64,000 nucleotides of DNA from Candidatus Poribacteria bacterium (GTDB lineage Bacteria; Poribacteria; WGA-4E; WGA-3G). Both the position numbers and the translations under genes were made by a program. Below are positions 1 through 7,841 of the stretch, piece by piece (positions within the stretch are counted from its first letter, which is position 1; each line of letters opens with the position of its first letter). The notes under the pieces are model-generated. The model saw only the letters and a list, made by a program, of their open reading frames with translations, was not told the DNA's origin and made no database searches. The stretch lies in assembly GCA_009841255.1 (NCBI GenBank), contig VXMD01000067.1:108388-172387 (forward strand). Direction: 5' to 3'.

Positions 1-245
1 TCCACCTTTTCGATTTCAGTAAGCATTTCCTCCCGATCCTCGGGATGTATGAAGGTGGCCCATTCGGCGTTTCGAAGTTCCAATTGTGTGAATCCGAGGA
101 TATCTTTCCATACCGAGTTGAGAGCGACGAAGTTACCGTCACAACTAATATACCCGAACATATCCGTAGAAAGCTCTAAGAAGCAGTTTGGTTTAAGGAT
201 TTCATCCATTAGCATGTGCTTGCGAGTTGTGTCTTCAGGCTTCAT
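1..245 (-). CDS. PAS-domain protein, N-terminal part (runs off the window)
   Basis: Reading the minus strand from ATG at 245 gives MKPEDTTRKHMLMDEILKPN and then a typical PAS fold start (FLELSTDMFGYISCDGNFVA, then TQLELRN and FIHPEDREEM). The start is fixed by GGAGG six bases upstream of the ATG. PAS domains are small ligand, redox or partner-sensing modules, usually joined to a histidine kinase, diguanylate cyclase or phosphatase. The output domain lies outside the window, so the enzyme type is unknown. It follows the universal stress protein gene by about 50 bp on the same strand. Together with the two STAS genes upstream this suggests a signalling or stress-response cluster. Confidence 0.8.
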   Translation of the reverse strand, partial: MKPEDTTRKHMLMDEILKPNCFLELSTDMFGYISCDGNFVALNSVWKDILGFTQLELRNAEWATFIHPEDREEMLTEIEKV

Positions 246-295
246 GTTTACCTCCACAAGATGCGAGGTAAGATCACCTCGTGAGTCACGTAAAT

Positions 296-1057
296 CTATG
301 ATGTTACGAGGACTGCACGGTTTGCGAGTTTTACAACAGTTTGCGTAGTACTTTGGAAAACAAGCTCGTACAATCTCCCATGATGACTCGCACTCAGTGC
401 GATGAGATCACAATCATTTTCTTCTGCGTTCTCCAAGATGTTTGTTACTGTAAAACCACGAGCAGTGAGGAAGTCGGTTTGAACGTCATAATATTTTAAA
501 TACGCTTCCATCTGCTGCTTAATCTGAGTTGCCTCCTGCTGTGTGCTTGAAAGAGCAAGTCCTAAAACTCCGGCTTTTGTTAATTCCCCGATTTCGGCGA
601 CGAGCCCTAAGGCGTGATCAGAATAAGCATCTCCATGATGTACAGCGAGAATCTTCCGCAACAGTGTGCATTGTTCATGCACGACGATAATAGGTCTCGT
701 GATATGGAGCAACACGTCGTCGATCTGACTCTGGATAAGTTTGAGGCGACGTTTTCTGATATCTTCAGGAAGCCCGACAACAACGAGGTCGGCGGAATGC
801 GCTTTTTCACAGATCATCTGCCGCGGGTTGCCAGCGACAGCCTCAACATGATAATCCAAGAAGTCGTAGAGCGAGCATTCCGCTTCCGTTCGACGTATGA
901 CGGTCGCTGCGACATCAGCGTTTCCACCGTGTTGGCTGTCCTGAAAGAAAACACATGATAAGTGTGTTCCCAAAAGCACTGCCAGTTGTCCAGCGTACTC
1001 AAAGGCGTTTTTCTCGTAATCTGTATCGCCAATGGCAACGAGGATATTTTTTATCAT
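296..1057 (-). CDS. Tandem universal stress protein (UspA family)
   Basis: The 253-residue product has two Usp-type alpha/beta repeats. The first begins IKNILVAIGDTDYEKNAFEYA and ends with a TRPIIVVHE strand. The second begins LLRKILAVHHGDAYSDHAL and ends with NRAVLVTS. Usp proteins are cytoplasmic stress proteins, many of which bind ATP. The usual GxxG-x9-G[ST] nucleotide motif is degraded in both halves: the second reads SASHHGRLYELVFQSTT. It may therefore be a non-ATP-binding member. It lies between the STAS genes and a PAS protein on the same strand, probably as part of one signalling operon. A weak AGGGA lies upstream of the ATG. Confidence 0.85.
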   Translation of the reverse strand: MIKNILVAIGDTDYEKNAFEYAGQLAVLLGTHLSCVFFQDSQHGGNADVAATVIRRTEAECSLYDFLDYHVEAVAGNPRQMICEKAHSADLVVVGLPEDIRKRRLKLIQSQIDDVLLHITRPIIVVHEQCTLLRKILAVHHGDAYSDHALGLVAEIGELTKAGVLGLALSSTQQEATQIKQQMEAYLKYYDVQTDFLTARGFTVTNILENAEENDCDLIALSASHHGRLYELVFQSTTQTVVKLANRAVLVTS

Positions 1058-1159
1058 GAGACGTTCCCTTATAGATGCGAGGAAGTAGAGCTTTACTCAC
1101 AAGTTTCCGACGTTAGCAAGGCACCTCTCGCTGTAATAAAACTAAGATTAGCTTGAATC

Positions 1160-1513
1160 TCATTCGGGATGCTGCATCAAGGCGGCAACAGCATCATCTT
1201 CGCTTTCAAAGCTTTTAAAGACGGTGATTAACCGCGCCATGACAATGAGGTTTTTGACATGTTTGTTGACATTAATCACTGCTATTTTCCCACCGCGCGG
1301 GTGGATATCGGAATAGATTTTCATAAGCACACCAAGCCCAGAACTATCCATTCCAGTTACTTCTTTGAAATCAAACAGGAGTCTCGGAGGAGAGGAGTGC
1401 ACTGCGAGTGCCTCCTCTACAGTTTCCGAAACTTCTTTGACCCCCGGGGTGATAATTCTGCCGCTCAGTCTGAAAATAACGACCCCTTCTTTCTCAGACA
1501 CGGTAATTGCCAT
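1160..1513 (-). CDS. STAS-domain anti-sigma factor antagonist-like protein
   Basis: A 117-residue single STAS domain (SpoIIAA/RsbV type). These proteins bind anti-sigma kinases and are switched by serine phosphorylation. The phosphoacceptor region is visible as MDSSGLGVLMKIY, with the canonical D-S-S-G-L-G. I chose the ATG at 1513 (MAITVSEKEG) rather than the one 9 bases upstream, because AGGAG lies about 10 bases before 1513 and too close to the earlier codon. A paralogue sits 64 bp upstream on the same strand. No RsbW-type kinase gene is visible in the window, so the partner is unknown. Confidence 0.88.
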   Translation of the reverse strand: MAITVSEKEGVVIFRLSGRIITPGVKEVSETVEEALAVHSSPPRLLFDFKEVTGMDSSGLGVLMKIYSDIHPRGGKIAVINVNKHVKNLIVMARLITVFKSFESEDDAVAALMQHPE

Positions 1514-1577
1514 AGTGTACATACTCCTAATGCTACTGCGCGTTTAGGTTAGGGGTGGGCTCTCCTAATCACGGCAC

Positions 1578-1925
1578 TTAACTTTCGCTCGATAGTGCCG
1601 AAACTGCGGCATCCTCGGTGTCAAAATGTTCAAAGATACTGACGAGCCGACTGCGAACGATCAGATTTTTGATATTCGTTCCAACGTTGATGACACCGAT
1701 ACGCCCCTTCTTCCGCGTTGCGGCGACATGTGCGCCCATCAGCGTGCCGAGACCTGAACTATCCATCATATTGACCCGATCGAAATTAATGAGAATGCGT
1801 GGCGCATCAGAGGCATCAATCTGTGAAGTGATCGCCTCTCGCAATTCCGATACTGAGGATCCCATTATTTTTCCACTCGGTTCTAAGATTGCAACACCAT
1901 CTTTCTGGCGAATCGTGGTTGCCAT
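1578..1925 (-). CDS. STAS-domain anti-sigma factor antagonist-like protein (paralogue)
   Basis: A 115-residue STAS domain starting MATTIRQKDGVAILEPSGKI, with the phosphorylation loop MDSSGLGTLMGAH. It resembles the neighbouring STAS gene along its whole length, including the C-terminal IFEHFDTEDAAVSAL against VFKSFESEDDAVAAL, so the pair arose by tandem duplication. The ATG follows AAGGAG by about 9 bases. It is the first gene of the minus-strand cluster and lies just downstream of a strong promoter at 1982-2010. Family knowledge suggests partner switching with a serine kinase, but no such kinase is nearby. Confidence 0.9.
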   Translation of the reverse strand: MATTIRQKDGVAILEPSGKIMGSSVSELREAITSQIDASDAPRILINFDRVNMMDSSGLGTLMGAHVAATRKKGRIGVINVGTNIKNLIVRSRLVSIFEHFDTEDAAVSALSSES

Positions 1926-1981
1926 GACTGTGTCTCCTTTTTTGGTTTGCTGGAAAACTGAAATTTCGATTCACACCTCTA

Positions 1982-2010
1982 ATTTTACATTATTTGAAAA
2001 TATTTGTCAA
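1982..2010 (-). promoter_or_regulatory. Sigma-70-type promoter of the STAS/Usp cluster
   Basis: On the minus strand TTGACA (2005-2010) and TAAAAT (1982-1987) are separated by exactly 17 bases, giving a start point about 50 bases before the first STAS gene. Confidence 0.75.
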
Positions 2011-2234
2011 CCTGCAAATTGGATAACCGTTTGATTTTGTGAAATGTTGCCAAAAAGAGTGGCTCTTTCCAATTTTAAAACTTTTTTCAACTTTAAACTT
2101 CAATTTTGAAATTTTCTTCAACTTTAAGGACAGCAGTTCACCTACGCAGAAAACGACTCACTATTGACCCATGTTCCTTATATTTTTCGCGGAAAATGGG
2201 GACGCAATTCCCGTGAAATGCAATCGGATTTTGT

Positions 2235-2263
2235 TTGTTTTTAATGCTGAAATAGAGTATAAT
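2235..2263 (+). promoter_or_regulatory. Sigma-70-type promoter of radC
   Basis: TTGTTT (2235-2240), a 17-base spacer and a perfect TATAAT (2258-2263) lie 34 bases before the radC ATG at 2297. Transcription would begin near 2270. This rules out the longer open frame that starts at 2171. Confidence 0.75.
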
Positions 2264-2296
2264 GTTGACGAATTTCTATTAATAGAAAGGAAAGCA

Positions 2297-3046
2297 ATGT
2301 ACGATCCAGACCGTATACGAATTAAGGACCTTCCCGAAGATGAACGTCCCCGTGAAAGACTTCGGAAACATGGACCGGAGGCATTGAGGGACTCTGACCT
2401 CTTGGCTATCATTCTTAAAAGTGGTTTCCAAGGAACGACCGCTATCCAACTCGGTGAACAGATTCTCATGGCATTTGAAGGTGATTTGAAGCGGATGGCG
2501 GATCACAGGTCCAAACAATTTGAGAAAATTAAAGGTGTTGGTGAAGCGAAAGCTGCACAGATTGTCGCGGCACTTGAACTCGGCAAACGATTAGCACGTT
2601 TCCACGCCGAGCGCGATAAAATTACATCTCCAGCGGATGTCGCAGATCTGATGATGTCCAGAATGCGGTACCTACAGAAAGAAATTGTTTGCGTCCTTTG
2701 CCTTGACACCAAGGGTGGTGTGACAACCAAAGGCATCACGGGTGATCTGAGTGAGGATTTGGATTGGGGCAAAAGATTATTGTCAGAAGGAACCGTCTTT
2801 GAAGGCACGCTCAACGCCAGTGTTTTTCACCCACGCGAAATTTTTCGGTTCGCTATCGAGGAGTCAGCGAATTCAATTATCCTTGTTCACAATCATCCAT
2901 CTGGAGATCCTCAGCCGAGCCAAGAGGACATTCGGGCAACAAAACAGTTGATTGAGGCTGGAAATCAGATTGGAATAAAAGTGTTGGATCACATTATTAT
3001 CGGCGACGGGATTTTTGTTAGTCTGAAGGAAGAAAACTTCATTTGA
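2297..3046 (+). CDS. radC: RadC family protein (JAB/MPN metalloprotease fold)
   Basis: The 249-residue product has the two parts of the RadC/UPF0758 family. An N-terminal helix-hairpin-helix region contains IKGVGEAKAAQIVAALELG. A C-terminal JAMM domain carries an upstream glutamate (AIEES) and the zinc motif HNHPSGDPQPSQED. The family was once called a DNA-repair protein; its true role is unsettled. The start MYDPDRIRIKDLPEDERPRE matches the conserved N-terminus and follows AAAGGA. A promoter ends 34 bases upstream. The gene converges on rlmB with a 12 bp gap. Confidence 0.93.
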   Translation: MYDPDRIRIKDLPEDERPRERLRKHGPEALRDSDLLAIILKSGFQGTTAIQLGEQILMAFEGDLKRMADHRSKQFEKIKGVGEAKAAQIVAALELGKRLARFHAERDKITSPADVADLMMSRMRYLQKEIVCVLCLDTKGGVTTKGITGDLSEDLDWGKRLLSEGTVFEGTLNASVFHPREIFRFAIEESANSIILVHNHPSGDPQPSQEDIRATKQLIEAGNQIGIKVLDHIIIGDGIFVSLKEENFI

Positions 3047-3057
3047 AGCGCGCTGAT

Positions 3058-3798
3058 TCATTTCACATCGCGTTGCCGAATTACTTCATATAACAGCACA
3101 CCTGCTGCAACTGAAACGTTCAGCGAATCAATTTTGCCTAACATTGGCAGGTGAACAAGATAATCACATTTTTGTTTGACGAGTTGTCGGAGACCTTTAC
3201 CTTCACTTCCTAAGACGAGACACACAGGCACACGAAAGTCAGCATCTGTGTATAAGTGAGGCGCGTTGTCAGTGGCACCGGCAACCCAGATCCCGCTGTT
3301 TTTAAGCGTTTCTATGGTATGTGCGATATTTGTCACTTTGACGATAGGTACATATGTGGAAGCACCTGCTGATGCTTTGTGCACAGCTGCTGTGATGCCG
3401 ACAGCACGATTTTTTGGAATGATAACAGCATCGGCATTCACAGCCTCAGCAGTACGGAGAATCGCCCCAAGGTTCCGTGGGTCCTGAATGCTATCTAATA
3501 CAATCAACAACGCGTTGCGCTCGCTGCGTTCTATTTTCGCGAGTATTGAAGACAGATCGTCATAACGCGTTGGACTGACAAGGGCAATAACACCTTGGTG
3601 TGGTACAGATGGTTCAAGCCGATCCAATTCACGTCGTGTACAGTGTTTTATAGGAACACCGACCTTTTCTGCCATTTTGACGATATGTTGGATCCGCGAG
3701 TGGGTACTCCCTGCAGCGATCCAGATTTTTTCTACGGCTTGAGTCCCGCGCTGTAGATGTTCTATAACTGGATTTCTACCAACAATGTATTCGGACAT
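3058..3798 (-). CDS. rlmB: SpoU-type 23S rRNA 2'-O-ribose methyltransferase (RlmB/TrmH family)
   Basis: The 246-residue SPOUT enzyme uses S-adenosylmethionine to methylate a ribose 2'-OH, classically G2251 of 23S rRNA. The N-terminal SpoU substrate-binding domain begins EYIVGRNPVIEHLQ. The knotted catalytic domain shows motif 1 (DSIQDPRNLGAILRTAEA), motif 2 (LVLGSEGKGL) and motif 3 (IDSLNVSVAAGVLLYE). I use ATG 3798. A longer frame to 3867 starts with TTG and overlaps the upstream gene. No clear Shine-Dalgarno precedes 3798, and the upstream gene ends 25 bp away, so translation may be coupled. Confidence 0.9.
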   Translation of the reverse strand: MSEYIVGRNPVIEHLQRGTQAVEKIWIAAGSTHSRIQHIVKMAEKVGVPIKHCTRRELDRLEPSVPHQGVIALVSPTRYDDLSSILAKIERSERNALLIVLDSIQDPRNLGAILRTAEAVNADAVIIPKNRAVGITAAVHKASAGASTYVPIVKVTNIAHTIETLKNSGIWVAGATDNAPHLYTDADFRVPVCLVLGSEGKGLRQLVKQKCDYLVHLPMLGKIDSLNVSVAAGVLLYEVIRQRDVK

Positions 3799-3823
3799 AT
3801 CAAAGCGTGGACGAAGAGAGGTA

Positions 3824-4063
3824 TCAGTCCCCACGAACGAATTTAACATCTGGTCCGCGCGGTTCAATATTAATATCAGGATCTACAGTTTGGCATTTAA
3901 CGCAGGTAATATCACCGACGTTTGCGTTCTCCATGCGCGGCGCGAGTGTTCCCAACTTAAACACAAACCCTAAAATATCCGCTGCTGGAATCTTCTCATC
4001 GCATGAACCGCAAGGAATCGCTTCCGCGGATTTGACTTTTGCTAAAAGTTCCGATGCTTTCAT
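3824..4063 (-). CDS. Small zinc-ribbon-like protein
   Basis: A 79-residue protein, MKASELLAKVKSAEAIPCGS onward, with two CxxC pairs (CGSC and CVKC) about 40 residues apart, consistent with one structural zinc site. I do not recognise a family. It starts 29 bp after iolD ends and stops 25 bp before rlmB, so it sits inside the minus-strand operon. The start is the first ATG giving a frame free of the overlapping iolD tail. AGAGAAG lies just upstream. The function is unknown; nucleic-acid or protein binding is possible. Confidence 0.6.
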   Translation of the reverse strand: MKASELLAKVKSAEAIPCGSCDEKIPAADILGFVFKLGTLAPRMENANVGDITCVKCQTVDPDINIEPRGPDVKFVRGD

Positions 4064-4092
4064 GACTTCTCTTCGTCCGCCTCCACTCAATG

Positions 4093-5958
4093 TTATAGGA
4101 AGTATCGTTCCTTTTGCTTCTCCGATTCGTATTCTTCGTACGCCTCTTGTGCCGTGTCCACTTCGGAGACTTGAGCAATAGGAACATCCCACCACGATTC
4201 GTAACGCGGCACCCCTTGATAGTAGTCGACATCAATCTTCACAACGGTTGTGTGCTCAGCTTCGCGTGCCTCATGTAGGGCAGCTTTCAGGCTTTGCAAG
4301 GTTGTTGCTTCAATTACCTTGGCACCAAGACTCGCGGCATTCGCGGCGAGATCCACCGGTAAAAAGTCGCCTTCAAGTTCACCCGTTTTTTCGTCGCGGT
4401 AGCGGAAACGGGTGGCGAAACCTTGCACACCGGTTGCCCGAGACAGTCCGCCGATGCTGCTATGTCCCTCGTTGTTCACAAGTACGATAATGAGTTTAAA
4501 ACCTTCCTGAATTGATGTAATGATCTCTTGTGCCAGCATTAAGTATGAACCATCACCTACCATGACGTAGACATCGCGGTTTGGATCCGCCATTTTGATG
4601 CCCAACCCACCGGCAATTTCGTAGCCCATACACGAGTATCCATATTCTAAGTGGTACTGCTTCGGATTACGAGTGCGCCATAATTTGTGCAAGTCCCCAG
4701 GAAGACTCCCTGCGGCGCACACCATGACATCCTCTGGACGCGAAAATTCGTTAACCACGCCGATGACTTCGCTTTGGCTCGGTAAAGGTGCATGACCCAA
4801 GTGGTAAAGGCGATCAACTTCTTCTTCCCATTCGGCACGATAGCTCCTGATTTGTGTGGCATAATCAGCATCAACGTGATAGTTCCCCACGGCAGTAGCG
4901 AGTTCTTCAAGTGTGATGCGTGCGTCTGCGACGAGTGGTAAGGCGGCGTGTTTAAAGGCGTCAAATTCAGCAACATTAATGTTGATGAAACGGACGTTGG
5001 GGTTTTGGAAAGCAGTCTTGGAAGCAGTCGTGAAGTCACTCAAGCGGGTCCCGATTGCAATCACCAAATCCGCTTCTCGGGCAGTGACATTTGCGCCTGG
5101 CGTTCCAGTCGCGCCGATTGCTCCAAGATTCTGCGGATGGTTGTAGGGCAATGACCCTTTTCCGGCGAAGGTTTCACCGACAGGAATACCGGTTTGCTCT
5201 GCAAATTGTGCGAGTTGCGCTGTGGCTTCACTGTAGATAACACCACCACCGGCAATAATTAAAGGAGATTTACTCTCCCGAATCCATGAGGTTGCCCGAT
5301 TCAGGAGGCGGACATCAGCACGGGATCGAGATATGGTATAAACACGTTTCTCAAAAAGTTGTGAGGGATAATCATACGCCTCTGCTTGAACGTCCTGTGG
5401 AAGTGCTAAGGTTACTGTCCCGGTATCAGCCTGCGATGTCAGCACGCGCATTGCCTCTGGCAAGGCAGTAATTATCTGTTCTGGACGATTAATGCGATCC
5501 CAATACCGTGAGATCGGCTTGAAACAATCGTTTACTGAATAATCTTGTGAACTCGCTGACTCCAACTGTTGTAAAACTGGGGCGACTAAGCGTGTGGAAA
5601 AAATATCCCCGGGTAGTAAGAGTACCGGCACTCGGTTAATTGTTGCGCCCGCAGCACCTGTAATCATGTTTGTTGCCCCTGGTCCGATAGATGTCGTGCA
5701 AGCAAAGGTTCGAAGGCGATTGCTCATTTTGGCAAATGCAGCGGCGGTGTGTACCATCGATTGCTCGTTCCGAGTCTGATAGAAACGGAAGGAATCGGAA
5801 TACTGATGCAACGCTTGCCCGATACCTGCAACGTTTCCGTGCCCGAAGATGCCGAACATACCGGCAAAAAATTGGGTTTCGTTTCCATCTCGTTCGACAT
5901 ATTGTTGTCGAAGAAATTGAACGATAGCTTGTCCCATCGTGAGTTTTTGTGTTTTCAT
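4093..5958 (-). CDS. iolD: IolD-like 3D-(3,5/4)-trihydroxycyclohexane-1,2-dione acylhydrolase
   Basis: The 621-residue thiamine-diphosphate enzyme matches the length of IolD, which opens the ring of the trione intermediate in myo-inositol breakdown. The N-terminal Pyr domain includes the IolD-typical ETQFFAGMFGIFGHGNVAG and the EQSMVHTAAAFAK region. The TPP-binding motif of the PP domain appears as GDGSYLMLAQE and continues to VNN about 25 residues later. It lies 66 bp after iolC on the same strand and is followed by a small zinc ribbon. Other TPP enzymes such as acetolactate synthase are less likely, given the FGHGN signature and the iolC neighbour. Confidence 0.88.
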   Translation of the reverse strand: MKTQKLTMGQAIVQFLRQQYVERDGNETQFFAGMFGIFGHGNVAGIGQALHQYSDSFRFYQTRNEQSMVHTAAAFAKMSNRLRTFACTTSIGPGATNMITGAAGATINRVPVLLLPGDIFSTRLVAPVLQQLESASSQDYSVNDCFKPISRYWDRINRPEQIITALPEAMRVLTSQADTGTVTLALPQDVQAEAYDYPSQLFEKRVYTISRSRADVRLLNRATSWIRESKSPLIIAGGGVIYSEATAQLAQFAEQTGIPVGETFAGKGSLPYNHPQNLGAIGATGTPGANVTAREADLVIAIGTRLSDFTTASKTAFQNPNVRFININVAEFDAFKHAALPLVADARITLEELATAVGNYHVDADYATQIRSYRAEWEEEVDRLYHLGHAPLPSQSEVIGVVNEFSRPEDVMVCAAGSLPGDLHKLWRTRNPKQYHLEYGYSCMGYEIAGGLGIKMADPNRDVYVMVGDGSYLMLAQEIITSIQEGFKLIIVLVNNEGHSSIGGLSRATGVQGFATRFRYRDEKTGELEGDFLPVDLAANAASLGAKVIEATTLQSLKAALHEAREAEHTTVVKIDVDYYQGVPRYESWWDVPIAQVSEVDTAQEAYEEYESEKQKERYFL

Positions 5959-6023
5959 GAAGATTGCGGCTCCTTTGATATAGTAGTGTATGGCTGCGGT
6001 ATGGAATTTAAATCAAAGTATAT

Positions 6024-7031
6024 TTACCATCCGCCGCGTTCGGCGACAAACGCATCAACTTCGGGCATTGTTGGCATAAAGTTCGCACAACCGTGTCGTG
6101 TTACGACGATTGCACCCGTGGCGTTGCCGAGACGGGCAGATTTTTCCCAACCCCAACCACTCAGATGACCGTAAATAAAACCGCTCGCGAAAGCATCACC
6201 GGCACCGAGCGTATTGTAAACTTCGACAGGGAAGGGTTCAGCGTGAACAATTTCCCCGTTCACTAAATGAACATCCGCACCTTCAATCCCACGTTTTACT
6301 ATCAGAGCATTTGGACCGGCACTTAAAAGCGTCTCAATAGCGAGTGCCATATCCCCTTCAATCGTAGGATTCGAGATTTGAGAGTGTTCAATTGTGAGTT
6401 GTGAAAGACTCGTAAGCGTTGCTGCTTTGATTTCTTCCTCTGTCCCAATGGCAATATCAATATAACGTAAGGCGGATCGCATGACAACACCGAACGCTCT
6501 TGGATCGTGCCACTGATCCGCCCGGAAATCAAGGTCCAAAAAGACGTGCTTGCCGAGTGCTTGTGCGTGTTCTGCAGCGTAGAGCGTTGCGCTGCGGCTT
6601 GGTTCTTTACTCAAACCAGTACCAGATATTAGCACGGCTCGACTTTCAGCGATCGGTGCAGCGAGAACATCGTCAATAGTGAGTTCAATATCCGCACAGT
6701 TATCGCGATAATAAATCAATGGGAACCGATCTGGCGGTTCAATACCGAGAACAACAGCACTTGTTCGGCACCCCGGTTTGTGTGGAATAAACTGGATTTC
6801 AACGCCCTCATCCTTCAAAAACTTGAGTAGGAATTCTCCAACGGGATCCTCACCGACGGCGGTGAGGAGTGCGGCTTGAAGCCCAAGCCTCTGAACACCA
6901 ACGCTGATATTCGTAGGACATCCACCAACAAAGGCACCAAAACTTTTAATATCTGGAAATGCAGCACCGATGTCGTTCGCGTAGAGGTCTAAAGAACTTC
7001 GTCCGATTGTGAGAATATCGTAATTTTCCAT
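6024..7031 (-). CDS. iolC: PfkB-family sugar kinase, probable 5-dehydro-2-deoxygluconokinase (IolC-like)
   Basis: A 335-residue ribokinase/PfkB kinase. The first PfkB signature region is GAFVGGCPTNISVGVQRLG and the second, with the catalytic Asp, is YNTLGAGDAFASGFIYG. IolC phosphorylates 2-deoxy-5-keto-D-gluconate in inositol catabolism, which fits the adjacent iolD. The ATG is preceded by GAGGG at 6 bases. Only 8 bp separate it from the upstream aldolase gene, so the two are co-transcribed. Substrate assignment rests on similarity to IolC plus context; another keto-sugar is possible. Confidence 0.85.
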   Translation of the reverse strand: MENYDILTIGRSSLDLYANDIGAAFPDIKSFGAFVGGCPTNISVGVQRLGLQAALLTAVGEDPVGEFLLKFLKDEGVEIQFIPHKPGCRTSAVVLGIEPPDRFPLIYYRDNCADIELTIDDVLAAPIAESRAVLISGTGLSKEPSRSATLYAAEHAQALGKHVFLDLDFRADQWHDPRAFGVVMRSALRYIDIAIGTEEEIKAATLTSLSQLTIEHSQISNPTIEGDMALAIETLLSAGPNALIVKRGIEGADVHLVNGEIVHAEPFPVEVYNTLGAGDAFASGFIYGHLSGWGWEKSARLGNATGAIVVTRHGCANFMPTMPEVDAFVAERGGW

Positions 7032-7039
7032 TCATACCC

Positions 7040-7828
7040 TCATTCACGAGCGTTTGAAGCGATTACTGCATTTTTAAATTTTTGATGTTCCTCAGCAAAT
7101 TTACGGGTTATGAGAAAAGCATCATTCCCGCATGCGATCAGTTGAACACCGAGATTTAACCACTGTTCACCGCTCTCAAAGTCGTTGACATAACAGCCTA
7201 AGGGGATATTACGTGCCTGTGTAAGGTTAATAATATTTTTTATGGCTTCTAAAAGTAGCGGATGGTTGAGTTCACCAGAGATACCCATAGACGTCGATAG
7301 GTCGTAAGGACCAATAAACACGACATCTAACTCGCCGGTATCGAGGATTTCATTTAGGTTTTTAACGGCTTGGATGGTTTCAATTTGCCCGATGGTGAGG
7401 ATTTCCTGATTTGCGTTGTGGACATATTCTCTGGTATTGAGTTTTGTGAAATCCCCATAATCGGTATGCCCAATACCGAAAGCGACACCTCGGTCGCCTT
7501 CTGGGGCGTATTTTGTCCATTTTTTAATTTTTTCAATGTCTTCACAGGATTCAACGCGAGGAATCATGACCCCGGTCGCGCCAGCGTCAAGTACCCGAGA
7601 GACAAAATGGCGTTCAAGTGCGGGAACACGGACAATACAGGGAAGATTTGAACCACGTGCGTTCCGAATTGTCCGTCCAATAGTTTCCATGGAAAAGGAG
7701 CTGTGTTCCAAGTCTGCGATAATAAAGTCCGCCCCGGCACTTGCGAGCAGTGTTGCAATCGCGGAGCCAGCGAATTCCAGTACAAATGTTCCAACAAGCA
7801 CTTCTCCGCGCTTCAAAGCTGCTTTCAC
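7040..7828 (-). CDS. HpcH/HpaI-family class II aldolase
   Basis: The 262-residue TIM-barrel protein is typical of the family: GTFVLEFAGSAIATLLASAG, then ADFIIADLEHSSFSMETI, then the metal and phosphate region GATGVMIPRVESCEDI and a C-terminal VVFIGPYDLSTSMGI. The family cleaves or forms C-C bonds of 2-keto acids with a divalent metal. The start is GTG with AAAGGA about 9 bases upstream. It lies 13 bp after the kinase gene and 8 bp before iolC. In this position it could replace IolJ, which splits the phosphorylated 2-deoxy-5-keto-gluconate. That role is inferred from context only. Confidence 0.85.
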   Translation of the reverse strand: MKAALKRGEVLVGTFVLEFAGSAIATLLASAGADFIIADLEHSSFSMETIGRTIRNARGSNLPCIVRVPALERHFVSRVLDAGATGVMIPRVESCEDIEKIKKWTKYAPEGDRGVAFGIGHTDYGDFTKLNTREYVHNANQEILTIGQIETIQAVKNLNEILDTGELDVVFIGPYDLSTSMGISGELNHPLLLEAIKNIINLTQARNIPLGCYVNDFESGEQWLNLGVQLIACGNDAFLITRKFAEEHQKFKNAVIASNARE

Positions 7829-7841
7829 CGATGTAGTTCCT